From assembly GCA_019843655.1 (NCBI GenBank), contig JACDQD010000010.1, positions 11,407,637 to 11,471,636 on the forward strand: a stretch of DNA of 64,000 nucleotides. Direction: 5' to 3'. This document shows positions 51,101 through 64,000 of the stretch, piece after piece. Under the pieces are notes generated by a model. That model made no database searches. It saw only the letters and a list, made by a program, of their open reading frames with translations, and was not told the origin of the DNA. Each line of letters begins with the position of its first letter. Position 1 is the first letter of the stretch. The translations under genes were made by a program, and so were the position numbers. The stretch is from Lethocerus indicus. Taxonomy: Eukaryota > Arthropoda > Insecta > Hemiptera > Belostomatidae.

Positions 51101-54100
51101 AACACGGAGGCGAGATAACGAGACGCCTCTCCGAATCTCGCCCGCTTCTCCTTTTCCGAGAGCTTCTGATAGATATAGAAGTTGGGATGAAAACAGAAAA
51201 CAAGAATAAAAAAAAGAACTAGACTTCAATTAGAATTCCGGGGAAATAATAAATCGGGAAGGGGGAGTATTTTTTATCAAATTACCCGGCCCTATCCTGG
51301 ACGCTAATTGACGTCTGAGGGTAATGACGGCTTAGAAAAGAAAGCTTTCGGATTGTCTCCCTTTTTCTTCCATTTCCCGTCCGAACCTTGTTAAATCGGC
51401 TGTCGTGAGAAATAAATATGAATTCTCGATTAACGATTTTGTTCGGCGGACAAATTATTTTATATTGGCCTACGTAAATCCATCAAGAGAAAAAAAGAAC
51501 CCAGGTTCACAGTCGCAGTTCCAATAAAGTTGGATGTTTATTACAAATTGTTTATGAGCGATAAAGCGTGAACGCGGAAGGGAGCATTCGGGATAAATTA
51601 GTTCAGGATTCCGGTTGATACCGGTAATTTTAGCTGGTATAATCGCTTCGTAAATTTCTAGTCGGTTTGGCCGCGAGCGATTTCAGAATTAGCCCCATCA
51701 TGAACCACTGCAGGAATATCCAGGTTTGGTATCGTAGGCCGGCAGCTCGGCGGCTAATTCGGGCCCCCGATTCCCATTGTCAGACCGACAATCGTGGGGA
51801 GGATATAATCGCTCAATTCCCCACCGTCCCCACCACACCCCCAAATGGGATAATAACAGTCGGGGACGTCCAATCTTAAGGCTGATGGTATTTTCGCGTT
51901 AGATTAGACAGCTACCGGCAGCCTATCTAGGCCTCGTGGGCGTGGAATTTTTTTATAACACTGTATTAGGTTTATTTAGGCGCTAATTTTAGTTCAGTAA
52001 GCGAAACTGCTATTTAAGACAGAACCCATTCGTAATAGCTTGAAATACGACGAACTGTGGTTGAGAATTCGAGAATAATCGTCTGCCCAGTATTGTAGGG
52101 ACCGCTATTATTTGTTCAACGCGAATTACAATATTTTGTAGAGATATTACGCCCTGTTTGACCTTTCTCTCCAGAACGCGCCCCATCGAGACAGCCGAAC
52201 GACTGAGAACGATATTCGGGACAGGGATGATTCCGAAGGGATTAGCGTCCGCGTTTCCTGGACAGGGAATCGGGACAAGACCCGCAGCTCGAGAAAAAAA
52301 ACTTGTACCGAGCTAATTGCAAGCGCGCCATTTCTTTCTCCGTACTGGCTGCAAATATGGACAGCCTCGGGAGCGGAACGCATGAATAATTCCCGCTTCA
52401 TACGTCACAATTTCATCCCGAATCCAAGTTAGGCGTATTCGAACTGATCTCAGAAACCGTCAGGATGCGCATATTTTATTGCTAAAACTGAATGTTTAAC
52501 AATATTAATATCGGTACTAGACGCCGTAGTATTAAACTAATATTAAATATTAATATCGTGAACTGACAATGAATTGTCCAGGATTTAAACCAGGTTTAAT
52601 TCCATTCGCACGTTCCAATAAAATTGTGAGCTTCATTCGTTTAAGCAGCCGCAGTTTCTAATTTCGGAAAATTCGGTCACAGAAGAATCGAACCAATTAC
52701 TATGACGAATTACCTAGAAATTAGGATGTCTTCAACTGATAATACGATTCAAAATTATTGTCCCATTGTCTACGACAACAGGTGTACTTGGGGTTTTCCG
52801 TATATTAAATCCTCACCCCCATATTAGCCGGCCGTTATTTTCATAGTTTCTTTTTAAATATTCTCTATCTTAAATATTCTCGTAGTATTTTTAATGTTCT
52901 CTATTTATATTTCTTCGGCTAATTTCTAGAAGAGGGGCTACAGTATCCGGATTTCGATTGGGGACTGGCCAGCGGCGCTACGCATGTGCGGGCCGGCACC
53001 AACCCCCATTGGACCGAGCCTCACCCCGAGGATTGATTCAAACTCAATTTAAACGCGCGGTACGCGGAAATTCGAACACGGGAGGGTAGTTCGCCGCCCC
53101 TCGGCATACCCCCGAGAGTGTACATTTGCCGCGGCCTTTGAATAATAACTCTGTTGTCAAAACGGAAGCCGGGAATGCACCGCGTCTGAACAAACATCTA
53201 GTGCATTGCCCGTATTTAGTTTAACACCTCCTCGTTCAGATGTACAAACGCCGAAAATAATCCTAAGAACAATTTGAAAATATCAGAAACGAAAAAATCG
53301 GATTATAACAAGTACTAATAAGCACATTATTTATTTAAACATAGTCCCGATTTCAATCTTACCTGTAGTATAATAATTTGAAGAACAACGTTATTATTAT
53401 TGGGATATCTTGTCATAAAGTTTAAACCTGTCTGGGAGTATATTAATTTTTATTATTGTCCTCTTCTATTGTTTAGACAGGCATCTAAATTATGAATTTC
53501 AAGGTTACGATTGTTGTAATAAAGTTTCTTTATTACAACGGGCCCCCGAACCCCGTTTCCCATTAATTTGTCGACTCGGCGTAGTAAAACTGTTCCCGGT
53601 CGGTGGAATTTTCCTTTTGTTTTCCGGTTTCAAACGCGTCGCAAATGAACGGCAATTTTATACGGACGGCGTTCTAAATGGGAATGGGCGTCGTGCACAG
53701 AGCGAACTGTGGCCGCTCACGCCTCTACACAAATAACCCGTATACAACCTCATATTGGTTTTATCGATTTGATTATTGGGGGCTTTCAATTCGAACTGCG
53801 TGAAATTGAAGCGCGGCCGATCACGCCAAGTCGATTCCGGGTAGATATCTATCACCGCAGACTGTATCGGACCCAATTTTTAACTATGCTGATTTCTCAT
53901 TATCCAAAAAGTGTTACCTAACGGCCGCCTATAAATCATCGTGCCCTATCTAGTTTGTTAATCATCATTGTATAGATGTTCGGCCTTTTGCTCTATACAC
54001 TTACGAAACGGATTGAATATTCAGTTAAAATTGATTGCTCAATATTCGGTTCTTGTTATGAAAGTTCTGTAGGTCTGTTCGAAACGTTTCGGAGCATTCG

Positions 54101-55976
54101 TCCAATTGTTTTAAATTGATTGAGCGAAGCTAAATTATTTTTTTCTATTAATGTTATTGCATTTAAGCTATTGACCGCAAAAGTCAATATTCGATATTAG
54201 CCACTTAGTTTTTATTTTTCTCTGCAAATTCCAGAGAACTAACTCATATTAGCAACGGAAAATGAAAAAACTGTTGTCACTTCTGTATAATTCATGGATA
54301 TTAGTTTATATATGCACATATATTTCATTCAATTTTCTCTCCCGTCTAATATACCAGGCTGACACCGCACTGAATGCATTGACTAATTACGAACTGCGTT
54401 AGAGTTGCGCCAATCGTTGTAAAAATCAGTTAATAAATCGATACCGTTCCAGTCTAGTTAGGCTGGTATAAATAACACCTATAAATAAAAGGAATGATCG
54501 ATATTTATCGCCCGTTCGATTTCAAAACTCCGGGGATTTTGTCTCCCAGCTCAATGTTGGAGCATTTCAATCGCGGGCTGTTAGTTAACCCGTTTTTAAT
54601 GGCCCCCCCGCCCTTGGCCATATATCTCGAAACACAATATCGGTTTAAACGGCTGAGCTATTGAAATAAATCCGGGTATTACATCGAGGGCTTCCCACAT
54701 AGGGCCACCTGATAATGCCCCATTTAAATTAGCCCGGGTGCGAACGCCACGCCAGTTTCCTACTTACGAATTTCAATATAATTAGCGGCCAGATATTATT
54801 GCGATTGACTTTATCCTCGCAGAAAGAATTAAACAGTATGAAAGATCGTAATTATATCTGTTAATCTGTTTTCAGTTTTAATTAGACCTTTCAACTGGCA
54901 ATAAACCTTTAATATAATTTATGCTGTTCCAAGTAATATTCCAGGCTAACTAACAATTCAAATCATGTTCCATCGAGTAGGAACAATATCTTGCAGATGT
55001 GAAATGTTAAACTAAAAGTTAATTACGGTGAATTTTCTCTTTCACGATTCTGTAAATCGTCAGTTATTATTGTTACATTTTTTCCCTACACCAGATTTGA
55101 AATTAAACAGTTACTCCAGTATTTCTGTATTATAATAAATCCAATCGGGTCAGTACGGGTTTTGTTGTTCACCGGCTGGGAAATACCCAGTGATACGGTT
55201 TCGAAACGTCTGGAGGACGCCAAAAGGAATAGGTTAAATATCGTAAGGAGGGAAAATTATTGAAATGTATGCTGAACCTCGGTACTGGGATTGGTCCACG
55301 CTCGGCCCCTTCTAAATATACGGGGGTTGTCTTGTGGTAAGGTCGATCGCGTGATGACGTGTGGCGATTGCCAAGACTTTTAAACGGCGTCGTATCGGTT
55401 TAAAAATAACTTGTTCTAAATATTTTGTTGTTTTGTGTTGTTAAGCTCCAGCGATAAATCCTTTATTTTTGGTTTGCGTCCAAATTGACACACTCCGTCA
55501 CTGCGGAAGGGGACGCGGACCCGTTTCATTTCATGTGACAAAAATACCGAGTACTCTTCAATAATTTCCTCCGTTCCGAATGACGGGCTCAATTGAATTG
55601 ATGTGTATCGAATATTAACAACAATAATCTCATTTCGAAGTCAGTGAAGCGTTACCGTTGTAATTCTGTCGGGCGGTAGAACAGAAGAGTAGAACATTCG
55701 AGACCGCCGCCGGACGCTGAAAAACATTATTCATTTTTCGCTCGTTATCCAATCCCATTTCAGGCCCCGGTCAATTAAAAGGCCGACCGCTCGGCCGATT
55801 AATTAATTGGCAAGTTGGTGAATATTCCTAAAAGGGGAGGGCGCTGAAAGTCCCCGAGATATCCACCGCGAGATAAGGCCTCCTCACTTCGGTATCGATG
55901 CCCTTAAATACGGGCGAGGGCGCGCGTGTGCCGCATTCAATGAGCTGTAAATCTGGGCTGTCTCGTTAAACAATTA

Positions 55977-56088
55977 CTCTCCCTCTCTCTCCCTCTCTCC
56001 CTCTATCTCTCTCTCTCTCTCTCTCTCCCTCTAACCGGGGCTCGAACCCGTTAACAGTCTGACGCCGGAGTTCAACTACTGTAGCCAT
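55977..56088 (-). mobile_element. tRNA-derived SINE-like relic with GA tail
   Basis: On minus, 56088-56035 contains an A-box-like TGGCTACAGTAG, a CTGTTAA loop like that of tRNA-Asn and a perfect B box GGGTTCGAGCC inside a 4-bp T-arm (CGGG/CCCG). The anticodon and acceptor stems do not pair, so it is not a functional tRNA. It runs directly into a GAGAGGGAGA-type tail (plus-strand CT tract 55977-56032), typical of a SINE 3' end. A tRNA pseudogene beside a microsatellite is the alternative. Confidence 0.45.
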
Positions 56089-58495
56089 TAATTGAACGGT
56101 GTAACTACCACCGGTGTAAACGTGTAAAACCAATTTCTATGCATCCGACTCTCTCGCTAATGCTTATTAAATGTAAGCTGTACGTTGTACTGTTTTTTTT
56201 TTTTGAATGGCGCAAGGCAAACTTGTGTTACTAAGCGACGTTCTTTGTTAGTACATTGTTCTCTCTGTGGAACATCGTTTGTTCCCCGCGTTATAACCCC
56301 CTTACGCCTGCGAAGTAATGTATTATGAATATTGCTATTCGCAGATATTCAAATTGCGGGTGACGCTTCGATTGTTAAAAACTGGAGTTCATCTCTGAGA
56401 GAAGTCGGTGCATCTCGGTCCTCCCTCGGGGCCATTCATCATCCGGCGGCCGGGCCCCGGTTAAGCCTAACGGCCGTAATTAATTCGTAATACGGTAGTT
56501 GCGCAGTGGGCCCCTCTAAGCCGGGCCACGGAAGCTCTCCCAGGACTACTGGCTTTCGTTCCCGAGTACCGGGCTTTAGGCCCCTTTTGTGTCTTGAGTA
56601 ATAGCCCAGTAATGAACCTCGGGGACGCCAGCCGGAGTTACTTAATTATTTGCGGTCCGCGAAATCCTACGAGTCCATTCTCGGTTCATTTCGCACTAAT
56701 TTATTGACGATTGGAGACGAGAAAGAAGAGTCCGATGTACAGTTTTTGTTAGCCAGGAGATTAACAACAGTATAACATTTGTAACATAATCATCGATCAT
56801 GATTCAGTTGGGCAACTGATGTAAAAGTATCTGTACTACTTGTCTGAACAGAGATAATATTCCCCTGAGGACTTAACTTTAAACTGTTAATTTATTGCAC
56901 AAATAATGGACGTATTAATAGAATTTAAGAGCGCTTTTCCGTCCTCATTGGGCAACGTAGCAGTGTATTCAACTCTCAATGTGGGGACAGAGAAACGGAA
57001 GAACGGTGATAATTTGAAGTGCGGGGGTTCCAATGTCCCGCAAAATAAAACTGAGCCGGCCAACTGGTGAAACCGTAATGGCGGAACGCCGTTTAGGGTC
57101 TCAATTGGGGATCCAATTGAAAAGCGATTTTCCGGCGGTCGGGACGGTCGAGGGAAACCGAAAACAATAAAGGTTTAACCGCGGACCTCGCGGTGGGCCG
57201 TACATACCCGTTTAGCGCTCATTAGAGCCGACCCGGCCCAGACAAATTACTTTCTATTCCAACCCCACTAATCTCTCCACAACCCAATAACCCCCCCGCG
57301 CCCCCTTGACTAATGTCGATTGGTGAAAATTACACTGGAAAGCAAAGCTACCCCGTTGTCGGCTTCCGCTCCGGCTTTAACAGCGACCACAGAGAAGTTC
57401 AAACAAAAAAATTATCTAGTCTTCAGGGATGACGTTATTTAAGCTCAGTTTTAATTTTATTTTAATTTCCTGAAAAGTCCGATTCCGATCATCCATCCGC
57501 AGGAAACTATTGGCAGGATAACTACTAACTTTGTTCGGCCTTATAAAGTTATCCTCAGGGCTCTAAGCGTGCGTCGGTTCCATCGGCTCAGAACGGAAAA
57601 TATTCAATGTTCTTATCGGGAATGGCCTTACCACCCCCTCCCCCGCCGCCCCGTTGTGTACTTTAAGACGTGAGTGGTACGCCCCAATTATAAAAGGCCC
57701 CCCGTGGTTATTTTTTCGGCATCAAGATAGGCGGTGTGGGCCGCAATAGGAAGTTCCGGCTAACGGCCTTTATGCATGATCATCGAATATTTGTCGCAGG
57801 GCGGGCCAATGGGTCGGCCATGTTTTCTCGATTTTATAAATTGCCAATCGGAGATTCGACTCGCGTTTTAATTCCGCGTTACGAGACCGTGATAAACGTC
57901 TTCCAGAATGACGTACAACTAAATTTATGGCGGGATAATTTGTGAGCGAAATATTTATTCTTATAGTAAAAGAAGAAGTGTAGAAGAATTTATGAAATAT
58001 ATTATAAATTTGAAAAAAAACTGTTTGTAACTATAATAGAAAATTAATAAGTTGTCTGCAAAATAAAGTCTTATTGATCTTATGATTAAATGTAACATTA
58101 AAAGAATTTTTTCTTTTGTAGTTGAAAATCATTCAGATTACGTATCTGAATGCTCTTTGAGAAGTTCTACGACGCCTTGCCGTTATTATGCCAGAAAATA
58201 TTGAGGAAAAAATGAATTTCTGTGAAATGTACGTTATTCACTTTTTCTGTGCACGATGTTTTCCTTCCGGCATAAATTCTAATCGCTCTTAACGATAACT
58301 GACATTTTTCATTCCTCGAGTCGTACTGAAGTATCGAAAAGTATTTCGATTTCTCGCCAGTAAATATGCAATTCAATTAATCTATTTAAGCAATGAACCC
58401 CTGAGTCGTTGTTCGCGCGTTGGAGAGCCTGACTTTGCTTTAAGTTGGGGCTTAATGGAGGCGCGTTCTAGAAAAGTTCCGGAGCGTTAAGGGAA

Positions 58496-58508
58496 GGGGG
58501 GGGGGGGG
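58496..58508 (+). repeat. Poly-G tract (G13)
   Basis: Thirteen G in a row in the presumed first intron. Confidence 0.95.
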
Positions 58509-59621
58509 CTGGTGCGGTTTAGTTGGACACCGGTTGTTGTAATTGTAGTACACCTCGTCAAATTGTAGTTTACTGTAGTTCGGAAACTTTTCACGCTTTC
58601 AGGTATTACTGCAGGCGAAACAACATGGGGCCTAGTATATTGAAGGGTTTCAAGTGTAAAATATTGGAAATAATTTTAGGATAATATTGAAAAATAGTCT
58701 TCTTCGTTTATTAATTCGTTTATATAGAGGATTTACCTCGCTGTTTTATTTCAAAAATCGTTTTTCAATTTATATACCTATATATATGTCGGCGGATGTT
58801 CGCAACATTGTATATTTCCGGTAGAATTTATGCCGGGCACCGAAATAGTTCGCGATGGGCCAATTATAAGATTTAGAGCCAGCTGAAATGTTTATTGGAT
58901 TGCGCCATTAATTAACTCAGGCGTTAGCTCTACGGGCCGGGTTTGGGCGGCGACCAACTGCGACCAGCCGCGTTCCAAATCGCCGACGGATTTTTCCCCG
59001 TTTCCTACCGGCGTCAACGTTTTATATACCGCCTGTTATAATTAATAGGCCTATGGATTTAGCCCAATTACGCATTGTCTAGTAAACTTGCTCAGCTCGA
59101 GTCGCCCAGTCCCATGCATCGAGGAGGCGCATATCTCAAGGAAAGCGTTGAGCGAATTATTTATTTATCGGCTCAATGACTCAATATAATATCATGGCTC
59201 GTGCGGTCTACAACTACAAGCGCATGGAGTAGCGGAAAATTTCTTCGATTCCAAACCGTAAACGCGCAATACGCTTGGGCTGTGAAAAAATGCATATTCC
59301 CGAACGACACCCATCGTCCTCCTGTCCCCGCTTATGAACACTTCCTCTGGAATATGTCCAACTTAGTCATAATGAGGTGCGATTATGTTCAAAACTTTTA
59401 ATCGAGCTGTATAGACATAATGACCGACATGAGTCTGGGAATATCCACTGTCATATTATTTTTTGTAAATGTAACCAAAGCTGGGCCGGTTCAATCGTAA
59501 GATACATTCTAATATTGTTATAAAATGGGCCGAGAGAGAGGGCTTACAACCGGACCAAGTGTCGTGTCCGACTTACTTTTAGCAGTAAGTTTTTTTATAC
59601 CTGTTAGCGGTGTATCCGGGA

Positions 59622-59743
<122 letters not shown>

Positions 59744-62700
59744 GGTGTTTCGGCCGGGAAATGATTTTCGCGTGACGGCCCAGTAAAACGGCGCCTCGTT
59801 TTCCCCGATAGTGCGTGAAAGGGAAAAATGAAAGGTGAAAAATCGCGCGACAAAAATAGCCGTCAAGATTGCGCGGCTTATGACTTACTCTCTGCCTCGA
59901 TCCGGCAGGTGTCCTATAAGCGAGTGGGACTTCGGCATTTTTTTACTTCCTTTGAAAAAGATTCTTAATTCTTGGTTCAGTAAAAATATAATTAATAAGC
60001 AAGAGTTAAAGTCATTCTAACATAACATTTAAGTTACAAATTCCATCCGAGGTATGAAAGAGGACACATTAATTAATACGTTTAAATAGTTTTAATCTCA
60101 TAAAATATATTAGTATGTATTTCTTCGTATTACGCAGTTATGTTATTATGCGAAGTATTTGTTATTATATGGACTGAAATGCGGTAATGTCTTGCTAATT
60201 GTAAGGGAAAGTTTGGTAAGTACTACTACTACCAGCTAGTACTAGCTTTCTAAGTGTTGTATACTATCAGTTGTCTGTACAGCTTCCTTCTCTATGGGGT
60301 GGATATGATCCGTGATACGGCGCTAGAAGTCGGGCCACTCTTTCCTTGTTGGCGCTGATAAGATTAGATTATCGCAGTCTCAGTTTGAAACTGCACTAAT
60401 GCGTTAATTGCAGCCGATTTTACGCTATCGTCCGTTCCGTTCGAGCTTCTGCCCCTTACATTGCCGTTAACAAAATGGGAGTTTCGTTGGCTGAACCCCG
60501 CAGGGAGAGGCACGAAATTTGAATTTGTTCACAGGCTGTCACCTCTCGACGGCCGGGGTTAATTTCACACGACCGAAAATATTCCGACCTTGGACTCTCG
60601 CTAGCGCTACAGTCCAATTCTAAGCTGTTTGTCCCTCCGCTACCTCTAGATGCGCTGTACGAATCTACAGTTTATTTTTTCACATTCTAGTCTTAATACA
60701 ATCAGATTGTCTTAAATTTATTGGCTTCATCGTTCAAGTAGGCCTGCGACATTTCTGACGACCCTCTGTATTAGATTACTAATCCTTTTTTAACCAATAT
60801 TGTTCTTATCCCAGCCAGCATTACTGAAATATTAAATATAGTTTTCGTAACCTTATTTGTTGTATCGGGTTTTCAGTTCAGTGATGTCGGACTCCCAGAA
60901 TTGTCTCAACGAAATATCAGTCATTAAAGTTTATTGGCACTCTGATAGCTGGCCAGATGCGTAACCTAAAATTAGCCGTCTGCAATGTGTTACAGCCTCC
61001 CCAAAAGTACGAACGAGCGAAAGTTGTTAATCTCGTTAATATCTAATTGTTCAGTCATACATAGTTACGGAATTCTGTAGGCATACGAGTGAGAATTTAA
61101 ACATGCTGAGAATAATACCACACTCGAGTAGGTTTATCCCTATGTATATTTCTAGACAATTGCTAAGCGACTACATTGCATATTCACGCCCATTAGAGGG
61201 TCGTAAAACCCCGTGAAGGCGAAGCGGTAACGTTGTGAAAAAGGTCGTGTAAACTCTTTATCCCCCTCCCACGACCGTGCCATTGTTGGCTCTGATTCAT
61301 ATTGGTATGAATTGCGCATGAGTGGGCAAACAGTAAAACCTGTGTGTGTACCCCCCGCCCCCATTGTGCCTTGCTAATTTTCCTGTCGCCAATAATAATT
61401 TGTCTGTGCTTCTGTCGAACAGAAGTCTTTTAATGCGGCAAATTGATACAATGAAAACTTAGTACACTACAAGATAGTCTTACCTTCAAATTCCTTCGCG
61501 GAACGACCGCAAAACGTCCAGAAACGTTGTCCAGAATGTTCAGAGGCCGAAAATTCAAGTATCCTTTTTTTTCCAGAAGTGGCTCTCGTAGGGCAAATGC
61601 TCGGGCGGAGGGAGCACAATATACCAGTTTTTCTGTTATGGGTGGGTCCCCGGAGCACTCGAGAGGGCGCGAGGTCCCCACTCGAGTCGAGAGAACAATA
61701 ATCTCACTCTACTGAGATCTACTGAGTGAGCACCAATAAGGACCTCGCGTGAAATTCAAACAACCTCAAGAAAAAAATAGAGAAAAAAACCGACTCGAAT
61801 AATTTGTTATTAAACACGGTTTTTTATGGATCCGTATTAAAAAGCGATAAGACGGTCGCAATCTGTTTTTTTGTAGACAGTAATTAATTCCGAATCGAAA
61901 ATTAACCTCCAATAAACTGCAATGAATCCGCTGTGCGCACCGATGGGACGCAACCGGCGCTCACGTTTTATTCACTTTTTTGAGATTCATAAATGACTCA
62001 TAAGTTGGTGGGAACGATATCGTGCCCCTCCGCCATTATACGGTGTTTTTTTTCCTTCAATCGAACGCGTCGATCGCGTAACAGACCGCGGACTGGTTCT
62101 TCGCAACTTGTACGCCGATCGATGTCTTTTAACGGTTCGAGGAAGAAGTAAAACCGGTGGTAATTAAAACTCTCAAATGTTGTTTGATTAAGATTTTTTT
62201 TCTCCCACTTTGGCAGTAGTTGAAACCCATTCCGGTTTTTTTCCAGAACCGAAGTGTCGATCCCAAAAGTTATTTCTAAGAGATAAAGCAGAAACATATT
62301 TAAGGGTGTGTTTATATTTCATGTGAAGTTTAGAAATACCTCCGACTCGTTGAATTTTAAAGCATGATATACCGTCGGACCTTCTCGGCCTGCGGACAAA
62401 TATGAGGAAAATATATTTTTTTTCTTTTTATTCGGTCGCAATTTGTATACTTGTTCCAGGGCGTATATATATACATATTTTTTTGAGTTATTCTTTAAAG
62501 GGCGTCCGCATTTTGGGACGGGCGTCCACCCCGCCGAGAGAAATGGCTTACAAGATACCCGTCCGTGGGGGAAAATCCGAAAACGTGGGCCGGGACTTAA
62601 CGCCCGGCTGATAAATGCCGTCGTCCTCCGGCGGGGCCGGGATTTATTTAATACAATAATTTTTATTCCTTAAGGCGACCGAGCGCCGATTAATTATAGG

Positions 62701-62760
62701 CCGTCGTTGTTATTAACATAACAAAACGCGGCCCTTTCGCATACCGCCCTTTGTTGCGAG

Positions 62761-62945
62761 CCCCCCCATCCCTCCCTCCCACCCTCCCTCTCTCTCTCTC
62801 TTGCAGTGCCCGTGATAAATGCCGTCCGCTTAATATGGAGGATGATTGGAGATTATTTACGTCGGTTATCCGTCTTTTAATACGCAGAACTCGTGTGTTT
62901 AATTTTCTTCTTCGAAAATACAATAATACACTCTGGAAATAATAT
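62761..62945 (+). other. CT tract with strong acceptor-like site and short ORF
   Basis: A CCT/CT run ends in CTCTTGCAG (AG at 62805-62806), a near-ideal 3' splice site. The following frame reads ARDKCRPLNMEDDW... to a stop at 62940-62942. It does not resemble an Iroquois exon (no Cys-rich or homeodomain residues) and has no good donor. It is probably a fortuitous acceptor made by the microsatellite. Confidence 0.15.
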
Positions 62946-64000
62946 ATACGCTTGCAATCTTTCTTCTCAATTGGTCCCAAAGAAAGACTCTAGTTTTTTG
63001 ATGTTGCGCCTCTAAAACTCTGTCCTATCGGAGAGGTGCAGAAGAATCTATTATCCGTCCGGAAATGCGATAGTCACACTGCCTCTTTATAGATAGCCCA
63101 GTATCATTTTCCGGATTTAAATCCAGCTTGACAGACCACAGGACACAAATTTAGTATCACGAAATTAGTGCATGTAATTCAAATAAATTTTGCATTTCCT
63201 GAAAACAATCAATTATGATTTAGCTTTATTAATACACTGTTGGTAGTTAGGTCTCTTGTGATCACTGTTTGTACAATAGTTATAATCGGAATGGTGAGAA
63301 AATGGAAACTGTCTAGCGACACTGGAATTGCACGGGTGGTATTAATATTTCATGGAATTCGATGGAAACCTATACACCGATTGTCTCCGTCACCTGTTGT
63401 GGATTTATCGAAGGCCTGCAATGAAATTAATTTGACATTAATTGTTTTTTCAACGCTAGAAATCGAATCGAAACGTAAAAGAAATCAGTTTCTCGGCGCT
63501 GTTCACGGAGCCCCGATATAACGTTGTTTCCAATTGAAATTTAAAATTCGTCCGGCGCCTATTGACCTTCCCCGATCGAGTTTTGCCGTTGTCGAGAGCC
63601 GAATCACTCGATGAATTACAGCTCACGCACGCGATAATCAGATAAAAGGAAAATATGATGAAAATCGCGTTTATTAATCTGAATCCGAAGGCCGGGGCTC
63701 TCAATTTGCAAGTAAGATCGGCCGCGAGAATGCGCTGTTATGAAGTAACAGCCCGCCCGGTGAAAGGGGGAATCTCGAATGGGGTTATAAAAGCTATTAA
63801 ACGATTAAATTTATTCATATTTTTATGTATGCATCACTAGGGATGTTGCCACCTTGTTATCAGCTGCAGACATTAGCGGTTACAAAATCTATTATAGTAG
63901 AAAAGCGGTGCATTCTAGTCTAACAACAGTACTCGAAGAAACGACAAAGCATGTATTGATTGTACAACTAAGAAATTAGTCATTGCAATAGTAAAAATAA

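Noticed and set aside
52683..52697. B-box-like GGTTCGATTC on -
   Set aside because: No T-stem and no A box at a suitable distance.
58600..58640. CTGCAGGCGAAACAACATGG, reminiscent of fold-back copy C
   Set aside because: The CTGAAGA box is missing and similarity is limited to GGCGAAACA; too short to call.

Overview
This is eukaryotic, most probably insect, DNA: a gene-poor, AT-rich stretch with CpG-rich patches, many microsatellites and old transposon fragments. Almost none of it codes for protein. No bacterial gene order, operon, rRNA, intact tRNA or CRISPR array is visible.

The one gene recognised is the 5' end of an Iroquois-class homeobox gene (the mirror / araucan / caupolican family) on the + strand. 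Its short first coding exon, about 48070-48132, reads MSAYPQFGYSYHTTSPPAQ after a two-residue leader (Met-Ala). It ends in CAG at a GT splice donor. This matches the family N-terminus, in which a short 'M-x-A-Y-x-Q-F-G-Y' peptide is followed by Gln. The homeodomain and Iro-box exons are not in the window and should lie beyond 64000. The exon follows a GC-rich, G-run-rich block (about 47560-47800) that looks like the promoter and 5' leader. Iroquois genes usually sit in large, conserved regulatory domains, so I read positions 1 to about 47500 as upstream intergenic regulatory DNA and 48133-64000 as part of a long first intron.

Upstream region (1-47.5 kb): microsatellites (TG, GATT, GA, AT, CT); two decayed Jockey-clade non-LTR retrotransposon ends (20677-20990 on -, 35671-35884 on +); and five copies of a fold-back repeat whose arms contain a hammerhead-ribozyme-like core (near 22.7, 29.0, 34.7, 43.1 and 46.0 kb). 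The best-preserved fold-back copy is flanked by direct repeats of about 85 bp. There are also a strong isolated splice-acceptor/donor pair (22450-22490), a clustered 9-mer AATACGAAT (35.1-35.4 and 41.4 kb), a duplicated motif inside a pyrimidine tract (30.49 and 30.64 kb) and a small repeat cluster at 38.87-39.0 kb.

Intron region (48.1-64 kb): a tRNA-like SINE relic whose 3' side runs into a CT/GA tail (55977-56088), a 118-bp CT tract (59622-59739) and CpG-rich patches, with no further recognisable exon.

Limits: splice sites, enhancers and ribozyme activity are inferred from sequence alone. The species and the exact Iroquois paralogue are not resolved.
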